Shown: positions 1 through 11,700 of the stretch, one piece after another
Position numbering within the stretch: the first letter of the stretch is position 1
Layout of the letters: every line of letters starts with the position of its first letter
Source of the DNA: Pelodera strongyloides
Lineage: Eukaryota; Nematoda; Chromadorea; Rhabditida; Rhabditidae
NCBI GenBank assembly: GCA_036852015.1
Contig: JAANDG010000198.1
Coordinates: 62,001 to 126,000 of the forward strand
Reading direction: 5' to 3'
DNA length: 64,000 bases
Notes under the pieces: generated by a model
The model's database searches: none
What the model was told of the DNA's origin: nothing
What the model saw: only the letters and a program-made list of their open reading frames with translations
Translations under genes and position numbers: made by a program

Positions 1-3000
1 TGAAAGAGAAAGAGATGTTATCTTAAGAGAACAGAAAGAGGTAAATTTTATGGTATATGCTTTACTTTTACAACTGTTGTGATTACTTTAAAAGATGTTT
101 GGTGTCCCCGTCCCGTTGCAGAGTTAAATTTAGAAATGACGGTGATATTTTTTTATTTTTTTTTGTGCATGAAGTGCATTAATGTTGCACTGGTGCATTT
201 GTCGTAACTTCAAGTTATACCAGGCTAATTTTCGTTCCAACAAAAGTTTTTTTCGTCTTATGGGGTTTCCATGTATGCGATTCGCACCTGCGAAAATGAC
301 AAACCGCTGTCCATATACAAGTCATTTTACATGCATGTCAACTGCCTGCCGTAACCCATGCGAATCGCACGTTTGACGTGGTCCTCGTCCTGCAGCGAAA
401 GTGCCCCAGACCCGTGTTATTTGGAACAGAACCGCAACAGTCCCGTGCTATTTGAAATAGATCTGTACTATTTTGAAATAGACCCATACTATATACAAAA
501 TCGCTGCGGGACCATGTCATTTACATCGGCTCGAACATGGACAGGCATTTGTCATTTTCGCACATGCGAATCGCATGCATCGAAACCTCATTATATTCAT
601 CCTTTCATTTAGGTCGATCAAAACTTCCAAGAGGTTGTATTTGATCACCTCCACACGGGAGCTTTTGAGGGCAATCCGCTGTCCATGACAATTCTAGGAT
701 CGGAGAAGAATATTAAGTGAGTTCTCTTTATTTGTTCTATTTCGTTGAAATTATAAGATATTTACGTGACGTGTGAAGTCAGAGCAGTGTGTTTCATGCA
801 CATGCATAATTGTATTAATTTCCTACATTGTCTGTTGATGCCAATATAATATCGTCGAAATGTTTGTAAACCAACACGCGTAACCTCAATTTGGTTTTGG
901 TTTTGGCGTATGCTCACTGCTCACTGCTCACACTATATGAGCTGAACTAATGTAGTACTTTACTCTTTGTGTCCCTCCCTAGTACCCCATCACCGGAGCT
1001 TGTCAGAGAAGGAGATACTCATATTATTATTTCAGTATTATTGTTGTTTTAGGACGATTCAACGTTCGGACCTCGTGGATTACATCAAAACACATTATAA
1101 AGCTGGCCGAATGGTGCTTGCCGCAGCCGGTGGAGTGAATCACGATCAGGTTTAGATTTTGTTGTTTACTCTGTGTTAGAGAGATGGAGTATGTTTATGC
1201 ATTTCTATTAAAAAAATGGAGTATAGCGCGTTTCTGCTGCGTTAAACTGTGTGTTATATGCAAATTGTGTTGGTGTTCCATTCTGCGCCCCGGACACACA
1301 GAACGTCATCTTCAGATCGTTCCTTTTCATTCATGCATTTTTTTAGGTGGTTAAACTCGCGGAGAAATTCTTTGGGGGTTTACCGTCGGGAAGTGCTGCC
1401 GCGGAGTTTATACCTGCAGAATTCACACCCTGTCAGGTTAGGTTCGATTATTCAAGTTTATTTACTAACAATAAGACGGTTGATATAATAATGTATGTTT
1501 TGTCTGTGTAACTTACGCTTCATACGTAAATTGTAAGACCGTTTACGTTGCAGGTTGTAACCCGTTTGCGGTTTGCGTAGCACATATTCTTTTTATCTAT
1601 AAAAGGACAATTAAATATTGTTCAGCTGGCCTTCAAAGTCCCCAAGATGGACATGTGTTACGGGGCTGTGTGCGTCAAAGGTGTTGCTTGGGACCATCCG
1701 GACAATTTGGCACTTATGGTCGCTAATACTGTATGTTTTTTTTAAGATCTTCATCGCGTAGATTCTACTATTCTTTTTCACTTTGATAAAAAAACTTACT
1801 GTGAGCCATTGTCTTTGGGGTATTAGTTCTACGTGCTACCCTACGACCATTTTACTTAGAAGTTAGAATCACATCTCTGTACAATCAGTACAAGCCAACA
1901 AACCAGGTTATGCCCTTGGCTCTCGCTCCCCTTAAAGTAAAGGAACGTGAGCCTGGTGTGTAGTTTGTACACATCGATTCTATTAGTTTTATCAAATTAT
2001 TGGATTCAGATGCTTGGTGAATGGGACCGTTCAAGGGGTTCTGGAGTCAATGCCCCTTCTCGTTTGGCACTCCGCATGAGTGTGGACAGTGGAGTGCAGA
2101 CATTCCAAGCATTCAACACGTGTTATAAGGTAGATAGTTTATCTCCTTTCTTTTCTCCTATTTTGTCCAAGGGTTATCATTTTCGCAATTATAAGTGAAC
2201 ACTTTTCTTTGTAATAGAGTGCTTACATGGTATTTGTGAAACATCGAAGTTATACTACAGTAAGGGGTAATTGGATGTCATAACTAGTTCGTTATTTGTG
2301 AACGAAAATGTGGAATTCTGATATTGGCGATCCAAGCTGAGGCCGGTTCCGTTCCAATAAAATTTAAGATATTGTTAGATTCCGTTTTATTAGTTACTAT
2401 TATCCTTTCCTTTTTTAGGACACCGGTTTGTTGGGCGTGTTCTTCGCTGCGGAACAATCGGCCGTTCCACACCTGATTGATGCAGTGACGGAGGAATGGA
2501 AATGGTTAGCACAAGGTCGGTTATTTTCAATCTTTCGCAGGATAATTATCAGCGATTTTCGAGAGCCAATAATGAATTTTGGTGTTTTTCATCCACTTTG
2601 ATGCTGTATTACAGTACTGATGTACTTAAAATCCCAATTAGTAAAGCTAGTTCTAGCGTATGGATGGGTGGTTTTTGTGTTAGTGTTTATGTACGATTGT
2701 TTTATATTTGTATTTTAATTGAATAAATTTGAGAAGCGACTGTGGAGGCTGTAGAGCGAGGAAAGCGCACACTTCTCACCAATTTGCTCCTTATTCTTGA
2801 TGGATCAACACCGATTTGTGAGGATATTGGCCGTCAACTCCTGTGCTATGGAAGGAGGTTACCAATCCCTGAACTGGAACACAGGATCAATGTGAGTTAG
2901 CTTCAGCTTCTTATGAGCTTGACCATCTAAGTGATCTTTTACATGGTGGGCGAGCGGAACTATTCACTTGAAGTGCAGCTAGGCAGGTATCCACGAATAA

Positions 3001-3597
3001 AGGTTTTTTTATTAATTTGATGTATTCGTACAATTCGTAGTCGATTTTTTTGTGGATTTGTATTAGCCTTGTCGGCGCGCGATCGAGCAAACTCGTGGTG
3101 ATGTGGTCTACATTTACCTATGCTCAGACGCGGTGCCTGTACACCCACATTTTTCGCGGTAGTTGGGCTTTCGGGGGTTCAGTTCAGCAGGTTTAGCTTC
3201 AATCGCTTCATCATTGACCAGTTTTTTATTCGGTAGCACTTAATATAAATCTGTATGTCACTCTTTTAGTCGATAACCGTGGATGACCTGCGAAATGTTT
3301 GCGCTGACACATTCTTGGGACAGAAACTAGCGACGACGTTTGTTGGTATGTTGCCTTTTATTATTTTCATACACGTATCTTTTTGATAGGATCATAGGAT
3401 TTAGGATAGTGATTCGGGCCATCTTTATGGGAGTTGCTTCGGTCACGTCCGTGTCTAAATGTGATATTATGATGTTGGAGAAGGATACATTGTGATTATT
3501 TTCAATTTGCTTATAATGAAAGTATTAGAATCATTTTTCAGGCGCCGTAGATAATGTGCCTTCAAATGCAGATATCGAAGCTCGGCTGAAGTTGTAA
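1..3597 (+). CDS. PMPCB: Mitochondrial processing peptidase beta subunit / bc1 core protein 1 (M16B), 3' part
   Basis: Ten exons are visible: 1-40, 613-716, 1053-1149, 1347-1436, 1626-1730, 2010-2129, 2419-2515, 2734-2891, 3270-3345 and 3542-3597 (stop TAA). They join in one frame into about 313 residues. The 5' exons, including the HxxEH zinc site, lie before the window. What remains starts with [10 protein letters not shown], the glutamate-rich stretch just after the zinc site, followed by [30 protein letters not shown] and [20 protein letters not shown]. The family removes presequences from imported mitochondrial proteins in the matrix; its paralogue is core protein 1 of complex III. The [12 protein letters not shown] and IPELE wording is closer to MPP-beta than to UQCRC1, but without the zinc site a UCR-1 assignment cannot be excluded. 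The C terminus is short ([10 protein letters not shown]). Exon 2419-2515 ends in phase 1 and uses donor GTCGGT. Confidence 0.85.
257..597. repeat. Inverted-repeat element (MITE) in MPP-beta intron
   Basis: TATGGGGTTTCCATGTATGC at the left is answered by GCATGCATCGAAACCTCATTA at the right. Inside, GCGATTCGCACCTGCGAAAATGAC pairs with a stretch ending GTCATTTTCGCACATGCGAA. It is a non-coding foldback element in the intron at 41-612, with ends like the ATGGGGTTTCC family found elsewhere in the window. Confidence 0.6.
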
Positions 3598-4561
3598 TAT
3601 CATTGATGTCATTATCAGTAGGTGGCGTAATTTATATCAGAATTCAGCTATGAGTGATGGCTATTTAGCTTATTATCAGTTGTTCGAGGAGTAGAAAAGT
3701 TGATGTAGGCTTGTTTTCACACTAGTTGAATTGCTCTGCTTCTTTGTTATACAAAGGATCACATCACATGGATTAGATTTTTCTTGGTATTATACTGTAG
3801 GAGAGTTGAAGTACAGTGCGCGTCATAAGTATCCGGGCACCCCCCCCCCCCAAATCTAGCACTAAAAACACTTTTTGAGAAAATCGACCATCCTACCAAA
3901 TCGGGGATGGCCAAAAACCTAGTGACAAAAAATTTCAGCAAAAAAATCATTAAAATTTATATAATTATATAATTTTTTTTATTCTTTATGCTAAAAATCA
4001 TTTTGTTAGGGTTTTTGGCGATGCTTGATTTTGTGGTTGCATTAGATTTCCTCCAAATCTAGTGAAAAGGTTTTTTTGGATGCCCGTATACTTATGTGCT
4101 GCACTGTATGTTTATGCTTGTTGATTTGCTTATCCTGTTTTAGTTTTAGTATTTTGCGGGTAAACAGGACTGTTATTTATTCATCTTTTCAAATTTCGTT
4201 CTTTGGAATGGTGACATGTAAAACCGTTGGTATATTGCAAAGTGTTTTATGTATACGTGTACATATCGTAGTGCTCAATAAATTGTGCTAGTAACTTGCC
4301 TTCATTTGGTTCTTTTGGTTGGAAAATACCCAAAAAATATTGAATTGCGTGTTAGAAGTTGGTTTTTCATGTTTCGGTTTCTTACGACCTGAGTCAAATT
4401 GTCTTATGAATATGCCGCATTGAATGTAGTAGCACTGGTTGGTTATTATCCTGTGTAAAGTTGTGCTGCCGTGGTGCTTTACTGTATGTATTAGTATTTC
4501 GCTTTTGTTCTTTTCAGAATAAAGTGTTCAATATATATTAGTCTGTCTTATTCAGAAGTTG
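3598..4561. other. Intergenic region between MPP-beta and ELP6
   Basis: About 960 bp without a recognisable gene. It holds a mariner-like MITE (3812-4108) and AATAAA-like signals near 4268 and 4518. The short gap between two co-directional genes would allow an operon, but nothing decides this. Confidence 0.6.
3812..4108. repeat. Tc1/mariner-type MITE
   Basis: The left end TACAGTGCGCGTCATAAGTA and the right end TACTTATGTGCTGCACTGTA are inverted repeats. They start with CAGTGC next to a TA, as in Tc1/mariner ends. The left end runs into ATCCGGGCACC and a C-tract, mirrored by GGATGCCCGTA. The interior is AT-rich with no transposase. Confidence 0.7.
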
Positions 4562-5662
4562 ATGATGAACACCCAGTGTAGTCCTTCGATGGGTGGCCTT
4601 GTATGTGCCTTGTCACCTGTTGCCGACCTCACCTTTCTTCACTTCAAGTTCATCCAAAAGGGTGTATCCGCAGGCCACAACATTGCCATCTTCACAAAAC
4701 AGCTGAGGACCATTGATTATGAGTAAGTTGTTCTAGAATTGAATTTACGCAAAAATGTGTGTTTATACATAAGTGGAAAGTTGCGACGAGAGGTGGAAGA
4801 CTTGTCACGACGTGTATCCAAAAACTAAAAACGCTGTGACGGGATGTATTACAGTTGTCACACCGTTTTTTGACGTTATATACGTCAATAGGAGACTACA
4901 CGGCTATTTTGCTTGAAAACTGACGAGGTGTATTACAGTAGAGACCTATCTTGCCAAGACGTTTTTTTACGTAAAAGGCTGTGACCAGATTTATATCAGT
5001 AGGAAACTCTTTCATTACAGTAATTTAGCTCAAAAACTTGTGACGAGATGTTACAGTCGAGATGTATCTTGTCATAGCGGTTTTACATAAAAAATGCTGG
5101 GGCGTGACGTTTTTGCCCAAGAATACCGTGACGTTGCCAATGTCTGGATACTGTATTTACTTCCAAATAGTACTCTTCAGGGGTATCTGTGCTCGATATG
5201 GATGCCGCCTCAAACCGAATCAGTTGATTGTTTATCATGAGCTGGATCAGCAGGTTTTGGTTAGTTTTCCACTGCAATTCTTCGTCAGAATGTGTTGAAT
5301 CCCCTCCCTTGATTCCCTCTCGCTCTCTCCCATCTCTCTCCCTCTCTGTCTTTCTCTCATTTTTCTCTCTCCTCTCCTAGCTCTCTCTGTCTCTTTCCCT
5401 CTCTCTCACTCACTCTTATACCTTATTGAGGAATATAATACAAATGCTTAAAATAATATTTCTGCACATGATGAAGTCTCTTTCAGAACGAGGCGTCTAA
5501 CGTAGGAACCATAATTTTCGATGATGTATCCCTCTTTGAAGATGTATATGGTATTTCGTCATCAACAATTGTTCGCACTGTTTTACGGGCAGTCGAGATG
5601 GCTGCTGAATCTAGGTTCGTCTTTTTTGTAGCTTATTTGTTTTGCAATCGTGTGTTTGTGTG

Positions 5663-5734
<72 letters not shown>

Positions 5735-6498
5735 TGCTCCAGATGCAGTCATTAAGGTCACTCAATGTATGTTATAAGAAAGACTGATAATTTAATTTAG
5801 CTAATTGTTGGGTAAAATTGTAGTCAACTAACTACAATATGCTCGATTTAGAATTATGTATACAGTATGATGGACACTGTATTTACCGTATGATTTAGCT
5901 ATATATTTGTCGGTATAGTTCGATGATTTGTTTAGTGCCGATAAGTGGTCAGTACTAGTGTGTAGTACAAGGGAAAGTGACTCGTTTTCCCTTCTTCGTA
6001 ACCATTCGGACGCTCATTTGAATGTGGATCTTGTTGGAACAGGGTACTCGAAGGATGTTACTGGAACTGTGAGTTTGCGTACTTTCGTGTTTATAAATAG
6101 TTAAAGCGGTATTGCATGTGGTTTGGTTTGTGCATTGTGTGCAGTGCTGGTCAATGTGTGTTCCATGTAGGAATTGTGTACTGTAGTGCGGTAGTATTAT
6201 ATAGAATAAGGGTGTGTAACATTTACATGGAATGCAATACAGTACACTTCACAATCCACGTTACAATACCTGAAACCTGTATAATATTCGTGGGAGGAGT
6301 ATGTACATGTCGTTTTTGACTCTTTATCTAAAGCTAAATTTGTTAGTGATGTGTGAACATATCTATTTTCAACCGTTCGCTTTTCAGATGACTGAGCGTT
6401 CTCGTTCAACTTTGTCGCCATCTCAAATCCAGTATCTTGTGACGGAAAGGGCCGTGAACTTCTTTTATCCAGGCCAAGGATCAAATAGATTAATGTAG
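4562..6498 (+). CDS. ELP6: Elongator complex protein 6 (ELP6)
   Basis: Five exons, 4562-4722, 5181-5253, 5487-5614, 5936-6068 and 6388-6498 (stop TAG), give about 201 residues in one frame. ELP6 is a RecA-fold subunit of the Elp456 ring of Elongator, which modifies wobble uridines in tRNA; ELP6 lacks a working Walker motif. Seen here: TFLHFKFIQKG followed by NIAIFTKQL (strand-helix-strand start), GTIIFDDVSLFEDVYG (Walker-B-like strand), WSVLVCTRESD, then DLVGTGYSKDVTG and a C-terminal ITERAVNFFYPG-like segment. These match human ELP6 in order (ATGFCRDVHGQ, KSVSFFAKG). The start is chosen because TTATTCAG ends 6 nt before ATG, as in trans-splicing. The N terminus is shorter than in human (266 residues), so an upstream exon could be missing. 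Intron 3 carries a (GT)n tract. Confidence 0.83.
5650..5732. repeat. (GT)n microsatellite
   Basis: About 80 bp of GT dinucleotides with a few GC and TT interruptions, in the intron between ELP6 exons 3 and 4. Confidence 0.95.
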
Positions 6499-7180
6499 AA
6501 TGAGATGAACGGGCCTGAGATAAACGTTTATATTAATTTTTGTATTGTTTCTCGGGTATGAATTACATGATGTGGCAAGACTTTGATTGACTATTACGTA
6601 GGTTAACTTAAATGTATGTAACTGCAGTACGTACAAGCACTGCAGTGTAGTACAATACCTACAAACTAAGTACAGTACCTATGTATGTAACTACAGTACA
6701 CACATTGCAGTACAGTACACTACAGTACCTATGTATAGTGTATCTGTGCTGCGTTGCCGCATCACAAAACAAACGGCTTGCTTGTTCATATAGGTAAGAG
6801 TAGTATGCCTACGCCACTTGCGTTTCGGGACTTTTTTTTTGGACGTGAAATATCCACTACACTACGTTTCACCGGGCAAGAGAATACCGTAACCTGACTG
6901 AAGCTGCAATGAAAATACCCAACAACTACGAGAAAGGGGGGACCCAGGCCCAGGATTCGTGGTGCGCAGGTCTGTGTATGATGACCGTATATGTCTGAAT
7001 TGATGGTATGTAGCGCGCTGCAATTAGGCAAGACCAATGACGACGAGCGAGGTAATTTTTTTAACTGCATTTTTTGTCGAAATTAGCTTGCCTGCCCACC
7101 CTCGCCTGTATCATTTGCAGATCTCGTAATCCTATGTATCCCTATCTTTTTTTAGTAGATTAATCAGGTGTTTCATAATG

Positions 7181-7183
<3 letters not shown>

Positions 7184-7215
<32 letters not shown>

Positions 7216-7232
7216 CTCTCTCTCTCTCTCAT
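7184..7232. repeat. (CT)n microsatellite
   Basis: Almost pure CT repeats, interrupted once by TGTTT. Confidence 0.95.
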
Positions 7233-7776
7233 CACATGCAATTTTTACCGAACTTTCCACCTGTAACTTCACGTCTATTTTCATCCAATATGCTTTACTC
7301 TCTTTTCTCAAACTCTCTTCCTTTCATGTACTATCTCAATCATCCACACCTGACCCTTTCTATTATTCTAAAGCTAATCATTATCCATCTCCCTTCATCC
7401 CCTATCTCTTCTCTCTTTATCATTACACAGAGGAGGACAAATCACAAAGACCTCCTCCCTCTTTCTTTTCCTCTTTTTTTTTCGTCACCCAACCTGAGCT
7501 TGTCGTTTCTCAAAAAAGCCAAAATATTATCCGACATCACCTTGTTTCATCTTTGAACCTTTCTTTCCCGAAAATTTACCACCGTTTTCGTGAACTTTCA
7601 ATTTTTTACTACAAAAAGTTAAACAAAATGTGGTTGAACTACCGTAGTCTTACGACCAGCTAATGTGTTCCAGTCCCATGTGGGTTCATCTAAATACATT
7701 ACGGTGGTTTTCACGTATTCCCCTAAGTCTATTTTTCGCCCCAAAAACTCAAGCTCAAGAGCAACCTTTTCCACCC

Positions 7777-7914
7777 TAATGGGGGATTGCAAGTGTACCA
7801 AAAAATCGGTGTGATTTTGTCACGAAACCTGCATATATAATATGAACAATAGAAAAAATATTCTCGTGTAGTACGAAAATACGGTAATTTTTCAGTATAC
7901 TTTGAAACCCCATA
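7777..7914. repeat. Short MITE, ATGGGGTTTCC family
   Basis: TAATGGGGGATTGCAAGTGT at the left and ATACTTTGAAACCCCATAA at the right. The core (TCGGTGTGATT, CATATATAATATGA, TTCTCGTGTAGT) recurs at 34237-34383, 56269-56399 and 63604-63766. Confidence 0.7.
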
Positions 7915-8763
7915 AAGCCATGGCCCATTGTTTGTGAGAGATGAGTTCTGACTCTTTAAACCACACATAAGTGATCTTTAGTTTTGTGATTAAAGTAGAA
8001 ATCTTCCTATGAAACAATTCGCTTGCAGCGATAAAAATTGACTTCCCAGCAAGTGCCAAGACAAATTGTTTGTGATTTGAAGCGGATAAAATGAGATGTT
8101 CGTTGCAAGGAAAGAACTTGTGTTGTTAGGGGACAGCCTCCCTCCACCCTCCCTATCTCCCTAACCCTAACCCTCTATACAGGGAGAGAGAGTAGGGAAC
8201 AAATAGGATCAGGATCGATTAAAGCAACAAACAATGCTTGTACTTTCTAGGTCTTCTTTCTGTTTTCTTGATGTTGCTTATTTTAGCTGGGACTTGCGGT
8301 TCTCGTGATCTTACTTAGGTAGGGTAGCCGCACATGTACCCATACCCATACGGCCGCAATATGCATAAACACCGTATAGCTAATTGTTAGATTGAGACTT
8401 ACGAGCACAAAATTAGGATCAGATTTATGTACTTTATCGCCCCCGAAATTACCCTAACTATCGATTGACGCGCGCCGAATGCAGTACTCGTAGAGAGACA
8501 CGTCGATTATATTTATGATTTGTTTTTATTATTGTACTTTTATCCTATTGCCTTTTATGTCAACATTTCCCGTTTTCAAGGAAAAGTTATGCATCTGATG
8601 GCGCAGCATGCTAGCAATTTCTTACGAAAAAAATGTGTGTGACGTTATGCTTTTTAGACCAATGACCAACTTTTTAGGATCGATCGAACCAGCTTAGTTA
8701 TCGAATAATCTGAATAAGATTACCGATTGGATTAATAAATCGATAAGTAATCAATAGTCGGGG

Positions 8764-11700
8764 ATGTCGGCCCTTCTGCGGGCAACGCAGGCCGGAAGCC
8801 GACAGTCACAGCCGAATGCCAACCTCAGGGCCAGTTCTAGTAGTGCAGACCTACTCAAGGTTCTAACTTTACTCATTCATTATGTATTTATTTATTTTTG
8901 AACAATACTGTTTTCATAGAATTTCTTTTACCCATTTTTACTAATTTCGAAGAATGTATGCTTATGGGAAACAGTTGAAAGTAAAAGAAAATGTTCGGTA
9001 TCGAAATATATAAGTGGATGTCACTTGACGTCACTTGATGTCACAATCTGTAAAATCATAGTTATTTTATAATTTAGCCCGGTGCATCGCCCGCTCGAAA
9101 AACCTCCGATGCTTCCGCCGCCTCTAACAATAAGAAATTGGTCAACCCAGCACTTTCACTGTAGGTTATTTAAAAAAAAGAAGTAGATGAAGTTACAGTA
9201 ATATAAGGAAAAGTGTAAAGGAGAGTGTTGATAGATAAAGTGTATCAATATTATAATCAATATGTTTTATGTAGGACACTCCCTATTTCAAAAGTCGTTA
9301 TTCGATGAATATGTTGCACAGTACCTAGTGCAAAGTTGAAACCTTCGTAATGTACAAAACTTAGTTTGTAACTATATTTTCTAATTCTAGTAAACGCCAA
9401 TTGGCGGCTATTCCGAAACCTCCGAAGGACTGGAAGCAACAATTAAAAGGATTTTACAAAAGACATCAGCTGAAATATCTCAATCCACTCGTCTTTATTA
9501 TGGTCTATATGTTCTTGGGTAAGTTTTTTTTATGTTTTCTTTGAATTTTTCTTACTAAAATGTGTTGTTAGAAAATGGTTTGAAGCTATGGACAATACTT
9601 GTAATGTTCAATACGTCGAAATTTTAGTTGTGTATGATATAATCAAAACTGCGCTAAAACTACGCAGCGGACCGTATATCGCTCAAGGGTGCGCGGTAAT
9701 GCACAAGGGACCGCGAGTGATATGCGAGTGTTGCGCACTTATGGCGCACTTGTGACTTGTGGGGTAGCTGCGGCGCACATTTTCTCTTGCGAGTGCGGCA
9801 CTACCGCGGCGTTTTAAAATTGTGTAATTACAGGTTCATTGATATTCCTATGGCTGGAAGGCTCTGAGGACGAGAAAAGGTTGTCGTTATCGTATGAAAG
9901 TTACAAAAAAGAAAAGGAATTACTATTGAGGAGAGTCGAGGAAATTCTTGGTACGATTACGCTTACTTTTTAATTTTTTAATTTTTCTTTTGCTTTCTAT
10001 TTAGTTTGACGCTGAAATACATAAACCTTAGTTAAAGCGTAATTATTCTGTAAAAATAATTATGCTCAAACATTTTAGATCGCTTTCCAAAAAAAGGTGA
10101 ATTATAACGTGTGTGCCGGGTAGAGTAGTTTTTGTACTTTAGTGTGAGATTTTCGGAAAAGAAATATTCATTTCGTAATAAAACTTTTTGTGTGCGTAGA
10201 CAAAAATTTATTGAATTGTTTCATTGAATCTCAGAATATTCTGCTATGTCCAGTGCCTGCCTTTTTTCCTACACTCCAGCTTGTTATTTGCGTGTGTTTC
10301 ACTTCTTCCCCTATATGCTTTAGCTGAATGCTTTTTGAAAAGTTTGACTTGTAATATGTCACTTTTGTAACTAATTGTAAAATGTACTAAAATGTTATAC
10401 AAGGAAAAATCTATCCCCTCTTGTAATAATAATCACCCTGAACTTTTCACCCCGAACCTGAAAATGAGGAAATAGTAAGCGAAATCGAGAGGATGAGAGA
10501 CGAAAAATACGACATGACACTTCCCTTTAAAGCGAAATACCGGCCGGTATTTGAAACACATCGAGTTCGGCCCCAGTTCGACCCCGCTTAGCATAAATGC
10601 ATAAGAATGCAGCTATCCACGATGCGTTCCCAAAAACCGGCTAGTATTTCCCTTTAAATGTCAAACGCTAGTTCAGAGAATTCTATACGAATCCTTGGTC
10701 GTTCCAGGAAATCGGAGCTAGGTAAAAACGCGATGCTTACACTGCGGTTGGCTGAGCGAATATCTCATTCAACTAATTAACCATGCACAAGCCAATTCTA
10801 CATGTAAAGCAATTGCAAATAGCAAATCGTCTATTTTACGACGCTAATGCCGCAACCGCCTTTTTTATTTGACGAAATACACCTTCACACTGCTTGTTTA
10901 CGCTTCCGTTGCACAGACTAGCACTCTATTTTCCATATTTTCATTTTCATTTCCGTTTCATAATTTTCACGAGTTTCTTGTTTTCTGGTCCTCAGGCGCG
11001 CAGCGCGGAAATGCGTAGCCGCGTCCGCGGGTAAAGCTTGCAAACTTGCATTGAAAAATTCGAGACACATTGAAACCTCTTTTCTGCGTCTCCGCCTTTC
11101 CCATGTTGAAAAGCCATCTCTTTTCCGCGGATGCGGTTACGCATTTGCGCGCTGCGCGCCTGAGAACGTAGTTGGGGGCTGAAGGTGAGGCTCACGACAG
11201 CATGCTGATGGAAAGCATGTTGCCATAGCGCTTATAGACTTGTTTTATTCTTTCACTAATCATTATCTCATAAGCTTCAGGAGATCGTGCAGCTAGAGCC
11301 CGACCAGTAAGGAGGAAATTTATCAGTGAAGCGGTTGAATATTTTGAGGAACAGGTAGAGATTATTATTTATTATCGTGTTCCCTTTAAATATGAGTAAA
11401 TAAAGAGTGAGCGCGAGACTTCACACAGTCCCCGCACAAAAAGGAGGTCCACAAGTATGGGACGGCGGTCCATCATATTTCGCGTCTAGATGAGGCAGAA
11501 TGCGCCAGTTGTTCGCGAAAGTTGTTCGCGGAAGATATGAGTCTGATCTGTGTTCATTTTTACATTACAGTTTTCTGGCGTACGGTATTACAAAAGTGTG
11601 CCACATGTGCGCCATTTTTTCCCCGCGCACCATTTTTCCGTTGGAGGTGTTTTTATGACAAAATTGGTGGATTGTTTCTCTTCTAGATCGGTTTCTCAGT

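Larger units (their letters stand above)
6499..8763. other. Intergenic region upstream of the K2P gene
   Basis: About 2.26 kb with no gene I can support. It contains CAGTAC-rich short repeats (6600-6740), a CT tract (7184-7232) followed by pyrimidine-rich sequence to about 7600, and a short MITE of the ATGGGGTTTCC family (7777-7914). The long reading frames at 7178-7663 are products of the CT-rich composition. Confidence 0.6.

Noticed and set aside
7178..7663. 161-codon open frame rich in Ser, Leu, Phe
   Set aside because: It is a translation of CT-rich repeat sequence, with no splice or family support.
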